52,606 nucleotides of DNA from Leptospira interrogans serovar Manilae (GTDB taxonomy: Bacteria; Spirochaetota; Leptospiria; Leptospirales; Leptospiraceae), in the NCBI GenBank assembly GCA_945887855.1, contig CAMCZP010000016.1:1-52606 (forward strand), in the 5' to 3' direction. The stretch's first letter is position 1, and every line of letters begins with the position of its first letter. The notes under the pieces were generated by a model that worked only from the letters and a program-made list of their open reading frames with translations, did not search any database and had not been told where the DNA came from. The position numbers and the translations under genes are program-made. Of the stretch, positions 36,595 through 44,345 are shown piece after piece.

Positions 36595-37542
36595 ATGATA
36601 GATAGAATCCCAATACCAAACCCTTTCGGTTGGGGTGGACCCTCCACTTTTGCAATCATGATGCTTTTGGGGTTTTTAGCCGGCTCCAAGCTATTACCTA
36701 TGGAATTGAAACGCAGGGGACTCATCCCGGAAGCTGCGGAAACCATTGTTTTTTTAGGTGTTTTAGGAACATTGGTAGGTGCTAAAATTTTTTATATATT
36801 TGAAATTTGGGATCAAATTTTTGTAATACCTGGCGTATACATGTTTCCTTTGACGCACTGGGAAGGATTTCGAGAGTTCAATGATCCAACCTGTAGGGTC
36901 TGCATGGAAAGCTATGGTCTCTGGAGTTCTTTGTTTTCAGGGGGTGGCTTGGTTTTTTATGGTGGTTTTCTGTTTGGTATATTTTTCATAACTTTGTATA
37001 TGACCATTTACAAAATGGATTTTGGAAGCTACTTTGACTCAATGCCCACCTCCATGGCAATTGGGTATGCACTCGGTAGGCTGGGATGTTTTGTTTCAGG
37101 TGATGGTTGCTATGGTTTTCATACAGATGCAAATATCCCTCTGTTGACATTTACGTTTCACGGTGCAATGCCATCCGGAGTTCCCGTATGGAATACGCCT
37201 GTAATTGAATCTATAATTTCATTTCTATACTTTTTGTATTTTCACTATTACGCCCGGTTCCAGAATTTTAAGAAATGGAGCTTATTTCACCAATATCTCA
37301 TTCTTCATGGGATTTCCAGATTGATGATAGAATTTTTAAGAGTAAATAAAGCTGTTATACCATTCAGAGACCCACCATCTCTAGTAAATATACCCGATCC
37401 GTCTGGCAACCCTCAATTTCTTTCGGGGTACTACTGGCATGGTTTTAGCCAATCACAGTATATATCTATTGTTTTAATAATATTTGGGCTATTTTTTATT
37501 ACCAAAGATAAACTTTGGCAAAGAGAATTAAAATCAAACTAG
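36595..37542 (+). CDS. lgt: Prolipoprotein diacylglyceryl transferase
   Basis: Attaches diacylglyceryl to the lipobox cysteine of prolipoproteins. The 315 residues have about seven membrane segments. The signature region [18 protein letters not shown] (about 161-178) corresponds to the GRxGNFxNGE box of classic Lgt, with Cys and Asp replacing the usual Asn and Glu. [11 protein letters not shown] late in the protein matches the conserved Arg region. Divergence from the textbook signature is typical for spirochete relatives. It fits with the lipoproteins encoded in this window (20650, 42326, 51802). Confidence 0.85.
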   Translation: MIDRIPIPNPFGWGGPSTFAIMMLLGFLAGSKLLPMELKRRGLIPEAAETIVFLGVLGTLVGAKIFYIFEIWDQIFVIPGVYMFPLTHWEGFREFNDPTCRVCMESYGLWSSLFSGGGLVFYGGFLFGIFFITLYMTIYKMDFGSYFDSMPTSMAIGYALGRLGCFVSGDGCYGFHTDANIPLLTFTFHGAMPSGVPVWNTPVIESIISFLYFLYFHYYARFQNFKKWSLFHQYLILHGISRLMIEFLRVNKAVIPFRDPPSLVNIPDPSGNPQFLSGYYWHGFSQSQYISIVLIIFGLFFITKDKLWQRELKSN

Positions 37543-37552
37543 AAAAGAATTT

Positions 37553-37566
37553 ATTTCCGCGGAAAT
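37553..37566. promoter_or_regulatory. 14-base perfect palindrome after lgt
   Basis: ATTTCCGCGGAAAT, 10 bases past the lgt stop codon and the only G/C-rich spot in this AT-rich gap. It has no T-run, so it looks more like a protein-binding site than a terminator. Confidence 0.45.
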
Positions 37567-37681
37567 TCCAATGGATATGCTTTAGGTGTATGATAAAGCA
37601 AATCTAATGTATTTCAAAGAAACCCTTGATTTGGATATTAGAATTATAAAGATATCCTCAAAGGTAATAAATTTACTAAAG

Positions 37682-37700
37682 TAGTTCAATATTTGAACTA
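37682..37700. promoter_or_regulatory. 19-base operator-like palindrome
   Basis: TAGTTCAA-TAT-TTGAACTA: 8-base arms, perfect, with a 3-base centre. The size and TTCAA/TTGAA arms suit a dimeric regulator such as a MarR- or TetR-type repressor. The nearest downstream gene encodes a FadL-like outer-membrane protein, about 400 bases away. Confidence 0.45.
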
Positions 37701-38037
37701 TAAAATCATATAATATAAAAAAAAATATTTACTTTTTTAAGGAAAGTTGAATCATTTCAAGCAATATACATCGAAGTTACTAAATCTTTCTGATGTTTCG
37801 TTCGATGATTATTAAGTAAAAATAACATTGAGAATGTTAATAGTTAAAAAAAATATCAAGTAATTTAGGAATTCGCAGAGTGAAACTTTCTTTTTTTGTA
37901 TCTGATCTTTTCTTGATACATGCAAGAATCAAGCTTCCATTTTTATATTTTTTATTATTGGTTCATTTCAGTTCGTCTAAAGAGTGATTATAATTATTCT
38001 AAGATTACAATTATGTTATACTTTTATTTTAAAAAAT

Positions 38038-38068
38038 TTGAAATGATAAAAAAAATTGTTGATATATA
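38038..38068 (+). promoter_or_regulatory. Promoter candidate for the FadL-like gene
   Basis: TTGAAA (38038-38043), 17-base spacer, GATATA (38061-38066), with TATATA two bases on as an alternative. A start near 38073 would exclude the ATG at 38075 as the translation start and favours 38096 or 38108. Confidence 0.4.
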
Positions 38069-38107
38069 TGCGAATTGTTTATTAAAAATAGAAAGATGCG
38101 AAGTGAA

Positions 38108-39568
38108 ATGTCCTTAAATAACCCTTTTTGTAAAATAATTTCACTCTTATTGTTTTTTTTATATTCTATTTCTATTCTTCCTGACTCATATCATAACATT
38201 AACGGTTTTTTTGGGGAAAGAGCCACAGGGCTTGGGGGGGCATACAGTGCAGTGAGTGATGATCCTTCAGGGTCATTTTATAATCCTGCAGGTTTAGCAT
38301 ACGCATATGACAATTCTATTTCCATCTCTGCAAGTAATTTAACAAGAACCAAGAAAGTTTATGAAAATGTAATTGGGCCCGCTCAGGGTTATGGGCGTAG
38401 TTCTCAAAATTATACACCGAATTTTTTTGGTTTGGTACGTAGTGCTGGGACTGGAAAAATAGGATTTTCAATTGTAAATCCTGTAAATGATACATTTCAA
38501 AGAAATGACCAAATCCAAAATCCAATCTACTACAATGATATCTCCACATTGAGAAATTATAATAGAGAAAATTATAGTATTTTAAATGTTGGCTTGAGCT
38601 ATGCAGAACCTATCAATAGCAAGCTTTCATGGGGAACCACAGTCTATTTCACAAGTGATTCAGCTAGTGTTACCTCAACTCAAATGGTACAATTGAGAGA
38701 TAAATCTTATATCACAAATACACTGAATGACAATCGAAGAACTCTTGGAGTTATGCCTGTTTTTGGATTGATGTTTACACCAACTGACAAAGTATCGTTT
38801 GGTTTTTCAATTCGTCATCAGTTTATCACAGCGGCTAATCGCCTTATCAGTACCTTTGATGCAGGATCATCAGCTGTTTCTACTGACAACATTACCTTCA
38901 TAGAAGGTACTCATAAAGGGTATGGTGGAATTCGAGGTAATACAATTTTTAGAGGACCCGCACCTACTGGCAGAACTCCTGAAATTACGGAAATTAGAAC
39001 AGGTTTTGCTCTCTTTCCCAATAGAACCATAATGGCTGCTTTTGATATGATTTACACCAGCGGTTATACATCCAAACAGAGTAATACAGAAATTATCTAT
39101 TCTCCTAGTAGCAGAGTTATTGCATTGACAGATTCAGAAAACTTAGAATTAAAGCGATATGCAACACTAAATTTTGCAGGAGGAACTGAAATCTATCTCA
39201 CTGAATTTATGTCCATAAGATTGGGATCATTTACAAATTTTGCAAATTCAAAACCACTAGTATGGACGAATACAGCATTGAGCGCAGTCAATAAAGCACT
39301 TGGTGATACTGAAACTCTCTACAATGAAAATAACCTAGCAATCAATTATAAAATAGGAAGTTTACGGGAAAATCCCAGAAACGAATATGTAAATAATATT
39401 GGATATACTATGGGATTTTCTTTTTCTACATCCAAAGCATCTATTGGATTGAACTTTATAAAAGAATTTGGTAGGGGTGTTGCTCAAATAGACTCTACTA
39501 GACCTCTACAATCCATGACGTACGATTCCACATCCATTTATGTAATAGTAAGTTCACGTAACAATTAG
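38108..39568 (+). CDS. OmpP1/FadL-family outer membrane protein
   Basis: About 486 residues. Signal peptide ends near ISILPDS; the mature protein begins HNINGFFGERATGLGGAYSA and then DDPSGSFYNPAGLA, the hallmark of the FadL/TodX/OmpP1 family, whose members carry long-chain fatty acids or aromatic compounds across the outer membrane. A beta-barrel pattern of alternating residues runs to the C-terminus. In-frame ATGs exist at 38075, 38096 and 38108; 38108 gives the shortest signal peptide, with GAAGTG upstream. The cyclase gene follows 9 bases downstream. Confidence 0.87.
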   Translation: MSLNNPFCKIISLLLFFLYSISILPDSYHNINGFFGERATGLGGAYSAVSDDPSGSFYNPAGLAYAYDNSISISASNLTRTKKVYENVIGPAQGYGRSSQNYTPNFFGLVRSAGTGKIGFSIVNPVNDTFQRNDQIQNPIYYNDISTLRNYNRENYSILNVGLSYAEPINSKLSWGTTVYFTSDSASVTSTQMVQLRDKSYITNTLNDNRRTLGVMPVFGLMFTPTDKVSFGFSIRHQFITAANRLISTFDAGSSAVSTDNITFIEGTHKGYGGIRGNTIFRGPAPTGRTPEITEIRTGFALFPNRTIMAAFDMIYTSGYTSKQSNTEIIYSPSSRVIALTDSENLELKRYATLNFAGGTEIYLTEFMSIRLGSFTNFANSKPLVWTNTALSAVNKALGDTETLYNENNLAINYKIGSLRENPRNEYVNNIGYTMGFSFSTSKASIGLNFIKEFGRGVAQIDSTRPLQSMTYDSTSIYVIVSSRNN

Positions 39569-39577
39569 GAGAAAATT

Positions 39578-41764
39578 TTGAAACTCGCAAAAATATATTG
39601 GGCAATTCTACTCTGTACAGTGCCCCTACTACTCACAGCACTCTTGAAGTACACAGAAAATATTGATACACTTGAAAACAATTTAATAGATTTAAGATAT
39701 CGATATGCCAATCCGGAGCATCCATTTACGGATAAACTTGTAATCGTTGATATAGATGAAGTTACCCTAGATACATATAAAAGTACTCCCATTTTTGGAA
39801 GATGGCCCTGGAAACGTAATGTATACCAACCAATTTTAGAATATATCGCAGGTGGTATGCCTAAGTTAATTTTATTTGATATTATGTTTTTTGAAGAATC
39901 ACCTGAAGACGAAACTTTAATTGAAGCAACAGAGTCTTTGGGAATCGTATCACATGCTGTCAATCTCAACAAGGAAGATTTAAGTTCAGAAGAAGATAAA
40001 ATTTATGAAGAAGGTGTTCCAGAAAATATTCTAAATAAATCTTTGCATCCAGAGAATGTAGATATTATGAATTTAAAAAATTATAATATTTTACAATTTC
40101 CAATTCCAGGTATTGCAGCAATTGCACCCTATGTACATGCAGTAACCTATACTCCAGATTCTGACGGTGTAGGACGGCGGGGATTTCTTTTTTTTAAATA
40201 CAGAAAAAGTTATTTTGCTTCCCTGGGATTTACAGGATTTTTAAGCCAACACCCCCAAAAAACTATCAAAGCAACCAATTCTTCTATAATTGCAATTTCA
40301 GAAGATGGAACAGTAAGAAATATTCCAACTGACTATAATGCTTTTCGCTTGCACTACTATTCAAAAGCAACCATTGATAACATGCCGAGAATCTCAATGT
40401 CTGGAGTCATTGATTCAAGAAGAGCCCTAGATGGTGGAGAAATTGATAATTTAGATTCTTTGAAAGTTCCTCCTTCTGCTTTTACCAATAAAGTAGTTAT
40501 CATAGGTACATCTGCAGCCTCTACATCAGATACTCGCTTGACTCCATATGGTGATAGACCCGGGTATATGTACCACGCAATACAATATTCAAATTTAATG
40601 GAAAACCATTTTTTACACATTGCTCCACATTGGATGGGGATGGTTATTTTGGGATTATCCCTTCCTCTTTGTGTATTTCTTTCAGTTTACTCAAAGAATA
40701 TTGGTCTTAGAATTGTAGTACCAGCATCACTTCTAGCAATTTATCCTTTGATAGCATTTATTGTATTTAAGTATGACATACACCTTCCTCTAGCAGAATT
40801 TGCTGTTGGATATCCAATTGCTTTCTTAAGTTCCTTGGGATACCTCACCCTAACAGAGGGAGCTGAGAAGAGGAAATACAGTAAAGTACTTTCAAACATG
40901 GTAGATCCAACAATCGTCAGTGAAGCTCTCACAGACTTAGAAGCTCTCAAAAAAGGGGGAGAAATGGAAATAACTGCCTTCTTCTCAGATGTGGCTGGGT
41001 TTTCCACAATCTCGGAACAACTCAGTTCTGAAGATTTGGCTGCTCTCTTAAATGAGTATCTCTCTGCCATGACAATTATTTTGAAACTCAATAAAGGAAC
41101 ACTGGATAAGTACATTGGGGATGCTGTTGTCGGTATTTTTGGTGCACCTATAAAAAGAGAAGTGCATTTTTTAGAAGCCGCCAGAGCTTCCTTAGAAATG
41201 ATCACCCGGCTTGCTGAACTTAAAAAATATTGGAAAGAAAACAATCTGTATTCCAAGGATGCACAGGACATGGATGTAAGGATTGGATTAAATACAGGAA
41301 AGGCAAAAGTTGGATTCATGGGTACAGATACCCTAGCCTCTTACACTATGATGGGTGATACCGTGAACCTTGCTGCCCGATTGGAAGCTGCAGGAAAAGA
41401 TTATGGTGTAAATATTTTAATTTCAGAAAATACAAATAAAAGAATAGTTTCAGATATGTTCACTCGAGAATTGGATGCAGTGAGAGTGAAAGGAAAAAAT
41501 GAACCGGTGAAAATTTTTGAACTCATTTCTCTTAAAGGACAATCTCCCCAAAACATTGTAGATTCAACAAACTATTATGAAGAAGGTTTCCGACTTTACC
41601 TTCAAAGAGAGTGGGACAAAGCAATTGAAAAATTCAATAGTTCTAAAAAAGCGAAGGGAAAGAAGGACAAAGCTGTAGAGATGCTGATTGAGCGATGTTC
41701 CTTTTATCTTGAGAATCCACCCGAAGCTACATGGGATGGTGCGTTTACGAGAACACACAAGTAA
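39578..41764 (+). CDS. CHASE2-domain class III adenylate cyclase
   Basis: 728 residues: N-terminal transmembrane helix, extracytoplasmic CHASE2 sensor (about 30-340, LVIVDIDEVTLDTYK and GRWPWKR), about three transmembrane helices (about 345-430), then a cyclase domain (about 450-645). It has metal Asp in FFSDVAGFS, LDKYIGDAVVGIFG, and MMGDTVNLAARLEAAG. The Lys and Asp at the purine-selecting places point to ATP. The C-terminal 75 residues form a TPR-like helix pair (YYEEGFRLYLQREWDKAIEKF). The start is TTG with AGGAGA 6 bases upstream. Probably co-transcribed with the FadL-like gene. Confidence 0.92.
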   Translation: MKLAKIYWAILLCTVPLLLTALLKYTENIDTLENNLIDLRYRYANPEHPFTDKLVIVDIDEVTLDTYKSTPIFGRWPWKRNVYQPILEYIAGGMPKLILFDIMFFEESPEDETLIEATESLGIVSHAVNLNKEDLSSEEDKIYEEGVPENILNKSLHPENVDIMNLKNYNILQFPIPGIAAIAPYVHAVTYTPDSDGVGRRGFLFFKYRKSYFASLGFTGFLSQHPQKTIKATNSSIIAISEDGTVRNIPTDYNAFRLHYYSKATIDNMPRISMSGVIDSRRALDGGEIDNLDSLKVPPSAFTNKVVIIGTSAASTSDTRLTPYGDRPGYMYHAIQYSNLMENHFLHIAPHWMGMVILGLSLPLCVFLSVYSKNIGLRIVVPASLLAIYPLIAFIVFKYDIHLPLAEFAVGYPIAFLSSLGYLTLTEGAEKRKYSKVLSNMVDPTIVSEALTDLEALKKGGEMEITAFFSDVAGFSTISEQLSSEDLAALLNEYLSAMTIILKLNKGTLDKYIGDAVVGIFGAPIKREVHFLEAARASLEMITRLAELKKYWKENNLYSKDAQDMDVRIGLNTGKAKVGFMGTDTLASYTMMGDTVNLAARLEAAGKDYGVNILISENTNKRIVSDMFTRELDAVRVKGKNEPVKIFELISLKGQSPQNIVDSTNYYEEGFRLYLQREWDKAIEKFNSSKKAKGKKDKAVEMLIERCSFYLENPPEATWDGAFTRTHK

Positions 41765-41870
41765 GTATTTATCTCAGTATGATTATTTTTTATCTTAGGA
41801 ACTTTTTTATAAAATTAAGATAGAAAAAAAATGAATGCATTTGTATAACTTAATCAAAAGGAAGGATAAT

Positions 41871-42329
41871 ATGAAAAAGTATCTTTGGTTACTACTAGTA
41901 TTTTTAAGTGTGGCTCTCACATCAGCTCCTATGTATGTGCAAAGCCCAGTTGCTCAGCTTTTGGAAAAACCAATGGCTGGAAGTCCCGGTGCTCTCATAC
42001 CTAAAGGGAGTGTGGTCACTAAAATTGGTGAACAGGATATGTTCATTAAAATTACATATGAGGGAAAAGAAGGGTTTGTAAATAAATTATTTTTATCTGC
42101 AAATCCTCCATCAGGCAAGGTTAGCTTTGGGGATGCCATTGACCAATCCACATCTGTGAAAGCAAGAGCTAGAGCATCGTCATTCACTCAAACAGCTGCT
42201 GCCAGAGGGTTTAGTGAATCTCAAACCTTACGGACACGTGGTGGTGCTCAAGACTATGACATGGATTCTATTGTTTGGCTAGAAAAAATCAAAATAGAAG
42301 ATGCGGACTTAGAATCTTTTCAAAAATGA
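41871..42329 (+). CDS. Secreted bacterial SH3-domain protein
   Basis: 152 residues. Signal peptide MKKYLWLLLVFLSVALTSA, then an SH3b-like domain (about 24-85: VAQLLEKPMAGSPGALIPKG, EGFVNKLFL) and a basic, Ala/Thr/Ser-rich tail. AAGGAAGGA lies before the ATG at 41871, which beats the upstream in-frame ATG at 41835. Its stop overlaps the start of the M48 lipoprotein gene (ATGA), so the two products are likely made together and may act together on the envelope. Confidence 0.8.
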   Translation: MKKYLWLLLVFLSVALTSAPMYVQSPVAQLLEKPMAGSPGALIPKGSVVTKIGEQDMFIKITYEGKEGFVNKLFLSANPPSGKVSFGDAIDQSTSVKARARASSFTQTAAARGFSESQTLRTRGGAQDYDMDSIVWLEKIKIEDADLESFQK

Positions 42330-43171
42330 AACACACTACTAGCATAAGCGTTTCTATTTTGCTTATGCTTTTCCTCCTAAACTGCCAATTTTTAGAAAAA
42401 AGAACAGGCCCGAAGGTTGACCCAAATGTAGTCAAAGAAGTCAACGTTGGGAAAGCATTGGCTGCAAAACTAGCAAAAAAATATGGGCTTATCAAAGATG
42501 AGCCTTTCACACGCTATATTAACTTAGTTGGAAAGTCCATGGCAATCTATTCCTCCCGCCAGGAATTAGATTTTCGATTTGGAATCTTAGACACTGAGGA
42601 TGTGAATGCTTTTGCATGTCCAGGGGGATTTGTTTTGGTTACCAAGGGTGCAATTGATATTATGGAGACAGAAGCGGAGCTTGCATCCCTACTCTCCCAT
42701 GAACTCAGCCATGTTACCCTTAAACATTCTGGGGATTTTGAGGAAAAAGGAGCTTCTATCTTAGATGTAATTTCCGCCATAATGGCTCCCGGTGGGGGCT
42801 TAGTTAGCTCTGTAACAAAGGGAGCTGTTGATGGTTTGGTAAATCAGTTCTTTGAAAAAGGGAGAAAAAAAGAAGAAGAAATAGAATCAGACAAAGCAGG
42901 TACCATCTATCTCTCTCAAGCGGGATATGATTTAGAAAGCAGTATCATTTACCTAAAAAAATTAGATAAGTCCCAACACAATGAGGTAGCCTTAAAGACC
43001 CATCCTCCTACCTCCGAGCGCATTTCTGAACTAAATAAATTTATAACAGATAACAAATTAAACATGAGGGGAAAAACGAATCTTCAAAGATTCAGAGCTG
43101 AATATGCTAGTTTTGCCCAAAGATATGAAAAACAAAAACCTAAAGCAACAAAAACAGCCTCTACTCTTTGA
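42326..43171 (+). CDS. M48 family metalloprotease lipoprotein (BepA/LoiP-like)
   Basis: 281 residues with a lipoprotein signal (lipobox LFLLNC, Cys20). The Zn site is HELSH (His125 to His129) followed by the distal Glu in EIESDKAGTIYL, and HPPTSERI closes the domain. NAFACPGGFVLVTKGAI is the usual substrate-cleft strand. Such proteins act as chaperone-proteases for outer-membrane proteins. I chose the ATG at 42326, overlapping the stop of the SH3 gene, because it gives a proper signal peptide; the open frame extends back to 42275. Confidence 0.9.
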   Translation: MKHTTSISVSILLMLFLLNCQFLEKRTGPKVDPNVVKEVNVGKALAAKLAKKYGLIKDEPFTRYINLVGKSMAIYSSRQELDFRFGILDTEDVNAFACPGGFVLVTKGAIDIMETEAELASLLSHELSHVTLKHSGDFEEKGASILDVISAIMAPGGGLVSSVTKGAVDGLVNQFFEKGRKKEEEIESDKAGTIYLSQAGYDLESSIIYLKKLDKSQHNEVALKTHPPTSERISELNKFITDNKLNMRGKTNLQRFRAEYASFAQRYEKQKPKATKTASTL

Positions 43172-43613
43172 TTTTTAACTTTTCATTCAAATCTTGGTAC
43201 AATTTAGAATTATCAACTTTTGTAGGGTTGGGTTGTGTAGAATTATCCATTTTATAGGTCTTAAAATGAGAGTTTGCAAATTCAGTAGTTGAAAGATCCT
43301 GCTTTTGGATCTCACGGGCGGTAATTGATTTCATTTTTTCTATTCTTCCTGAAATAGATTGTTCATTTAATATTTTTAATTTTAAGGATTCCTTTAGTTC
43401 CTTCACTCCCGGCAAATATGGTTTTGGATCAACTTCAGGGATTGTTTTCTTAGGTTTGAGAGGCACGTTTTTAGAAATGTTCGGTTGGTTTTTATTTGGA
43501 CATGGCTCTTCACAAACGGATGATTTTTTTTCTAATCCCGCATATATACCAAATGATGGAATTACTAGTAGAACTAATAAATTCCAGTTTATTATCTTTG
43601 AATTCTTATACAC
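43161..43613 (-). CDS. Hypothetical secreted or anchored protein
   Basis: 150 residues, start GTG with AGG about 11 bases upstream. The N-terminus NLLVLLVIPSFGIYA is a likely signal or anchor. The rest is charged, Pro/Lys-rich (VPLKPKKTIPEVDPKPYLPG) with two Cys close together (SVCEEPC) and a helical end. No family recognised. It converges on the M48 gene with an 11-base overlap and is divergent from trpF. Confidence 0.55.
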   Translation of the reverse strand: MYKNSKIINWNLLVLLVIPSFGIYAGLEKKSSVCEEPCPNKNQPNISKNVPLKPKKTIPEVDPKPYLPGVKELKESLKLKILNEQSISGRIEKMKSITAREIQKQDLSTTEFANSHFKTYKMDNSTQPNPTKVDNSKLYQDLNEKLKIKE

Positions 43614-43718
43614 AATTCTATACCTAGTAAAACTATTTATTCTTAAATATTTTAAAAGTCAAATCCAGGAAAACTAAAATGCTTTTTTTTGGTTTGTATA
43701 CTTTGAGATTGGATTCTA

Positions 43719-44345
43719 ATGCAACATACAAAAATAAAAATCTGTGGAATCAAAGATATTTTTACAGCCGAATATTGCATACAGAATGGAGTAAATTATC
43801 TTGGTTTTAATTTTTCACCAAAAAGTATACGATCAATCTCAATCGAAGATGCGGATAAAATTATTTCTTCTCTTCATTCTATTGGTATTCCAGAAAGTTC
43901 AGTTATGGTAGCTTTATTTTTTGAAACAGATCCTACCACCATTGATACTGTGATCCATTCTGGATTATTTTCATTGTATCAATATGTACTACATGATAGC
44001 CATTTTAATAGAAAAAAATATCCTTTAAATACAAAGTTTCTTCCCCAAATTGGAGTCAATCATGAACTTACAGATGATACTATAGGGGTAGATGATGATA
44101 TAATAATTTTGGATAAATATAGTTCTAACTCAGGTGGTGGTACCGGAGAAACTTTTTTATGGAATCACATACAAAATATAAAAAAGAAATATCTCTTAGC
44201 TGGGGGATTGAATCCTGAAAATGTAAGTAAAGCTATTGAAACATTAAATCCCTATGGAGTGGATGTTGCATCTGGAGTGGAAAGTGAAAAAGGTATCAAA
44301 GATTTAAAGAAAATTAAGAGGTTTATTGAAAATGTCCGTAGATGA
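43719..44345 (+). CDS. trpF: Phosphoribosylanthranilate isomerase
   Basis: Third step of tryptophan synthesis after anthranilate. The 208-residue TIM barrel has the catalytic Cys in KICGIKD (residue 9), GFNFSPKSIRSI, the general-acid Asp in IIILDKYS, the phosphate loop GGGTGETFLW and LLAGGLNPENV followed by GVDVASGVESEKG. No other trp gene is near. mutS starts inside its last codons. Confidence 0.92.
   Translation: MQHTKIKICGIKDIFTAEYCIQNGVNYLGFNFSPKSIRSISIEDADKIISSLHSIGIPESSVMVALFFETDPTTIDTVIHSGLFSLYQYVLHDSHFNRKKYPLNTKFLPQIGVNHELTDDTIGVDDDIIILDKYSSNSGGGTGETFLWNHIQNIKKKYLLAGGLNPENVSKAIETLNPYGVDVASGVESEKGIKDLKKIKRFIENVRR

Larger units (their letters stand above)
37543..38107. other. 565-base AT-rich intergenic region with palindromes
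   Basis: No convincing gene. It contains a 14-base perfect palindrome just after lgt (37553), a 19-base operator-like palindrome (37682) and a smaller inverted repeat CTTGAT/ATCAAG (about 37913-37934). The promoter for the FadL-like gene lies at its right end (38038). An open frame at 37920-38117 has atypical composition and no ribosome site. Confidence 0.6.

Noticed and set aside
37920..38117. Open frame of 65 codons before the FadL-like gene
   Set aside because: No ribosome site, aromatic and lysine-rich random-looking product, and it runs through the predicted promoter into the next gene.
41791..41822. Hairpin TATCTTA/TAAGATA after the cyclase gene
   Set aside because: Only 7 A/T-rich pairs with an 18-base loop and no T-run on the plus strand; too weak to call as a terminator.
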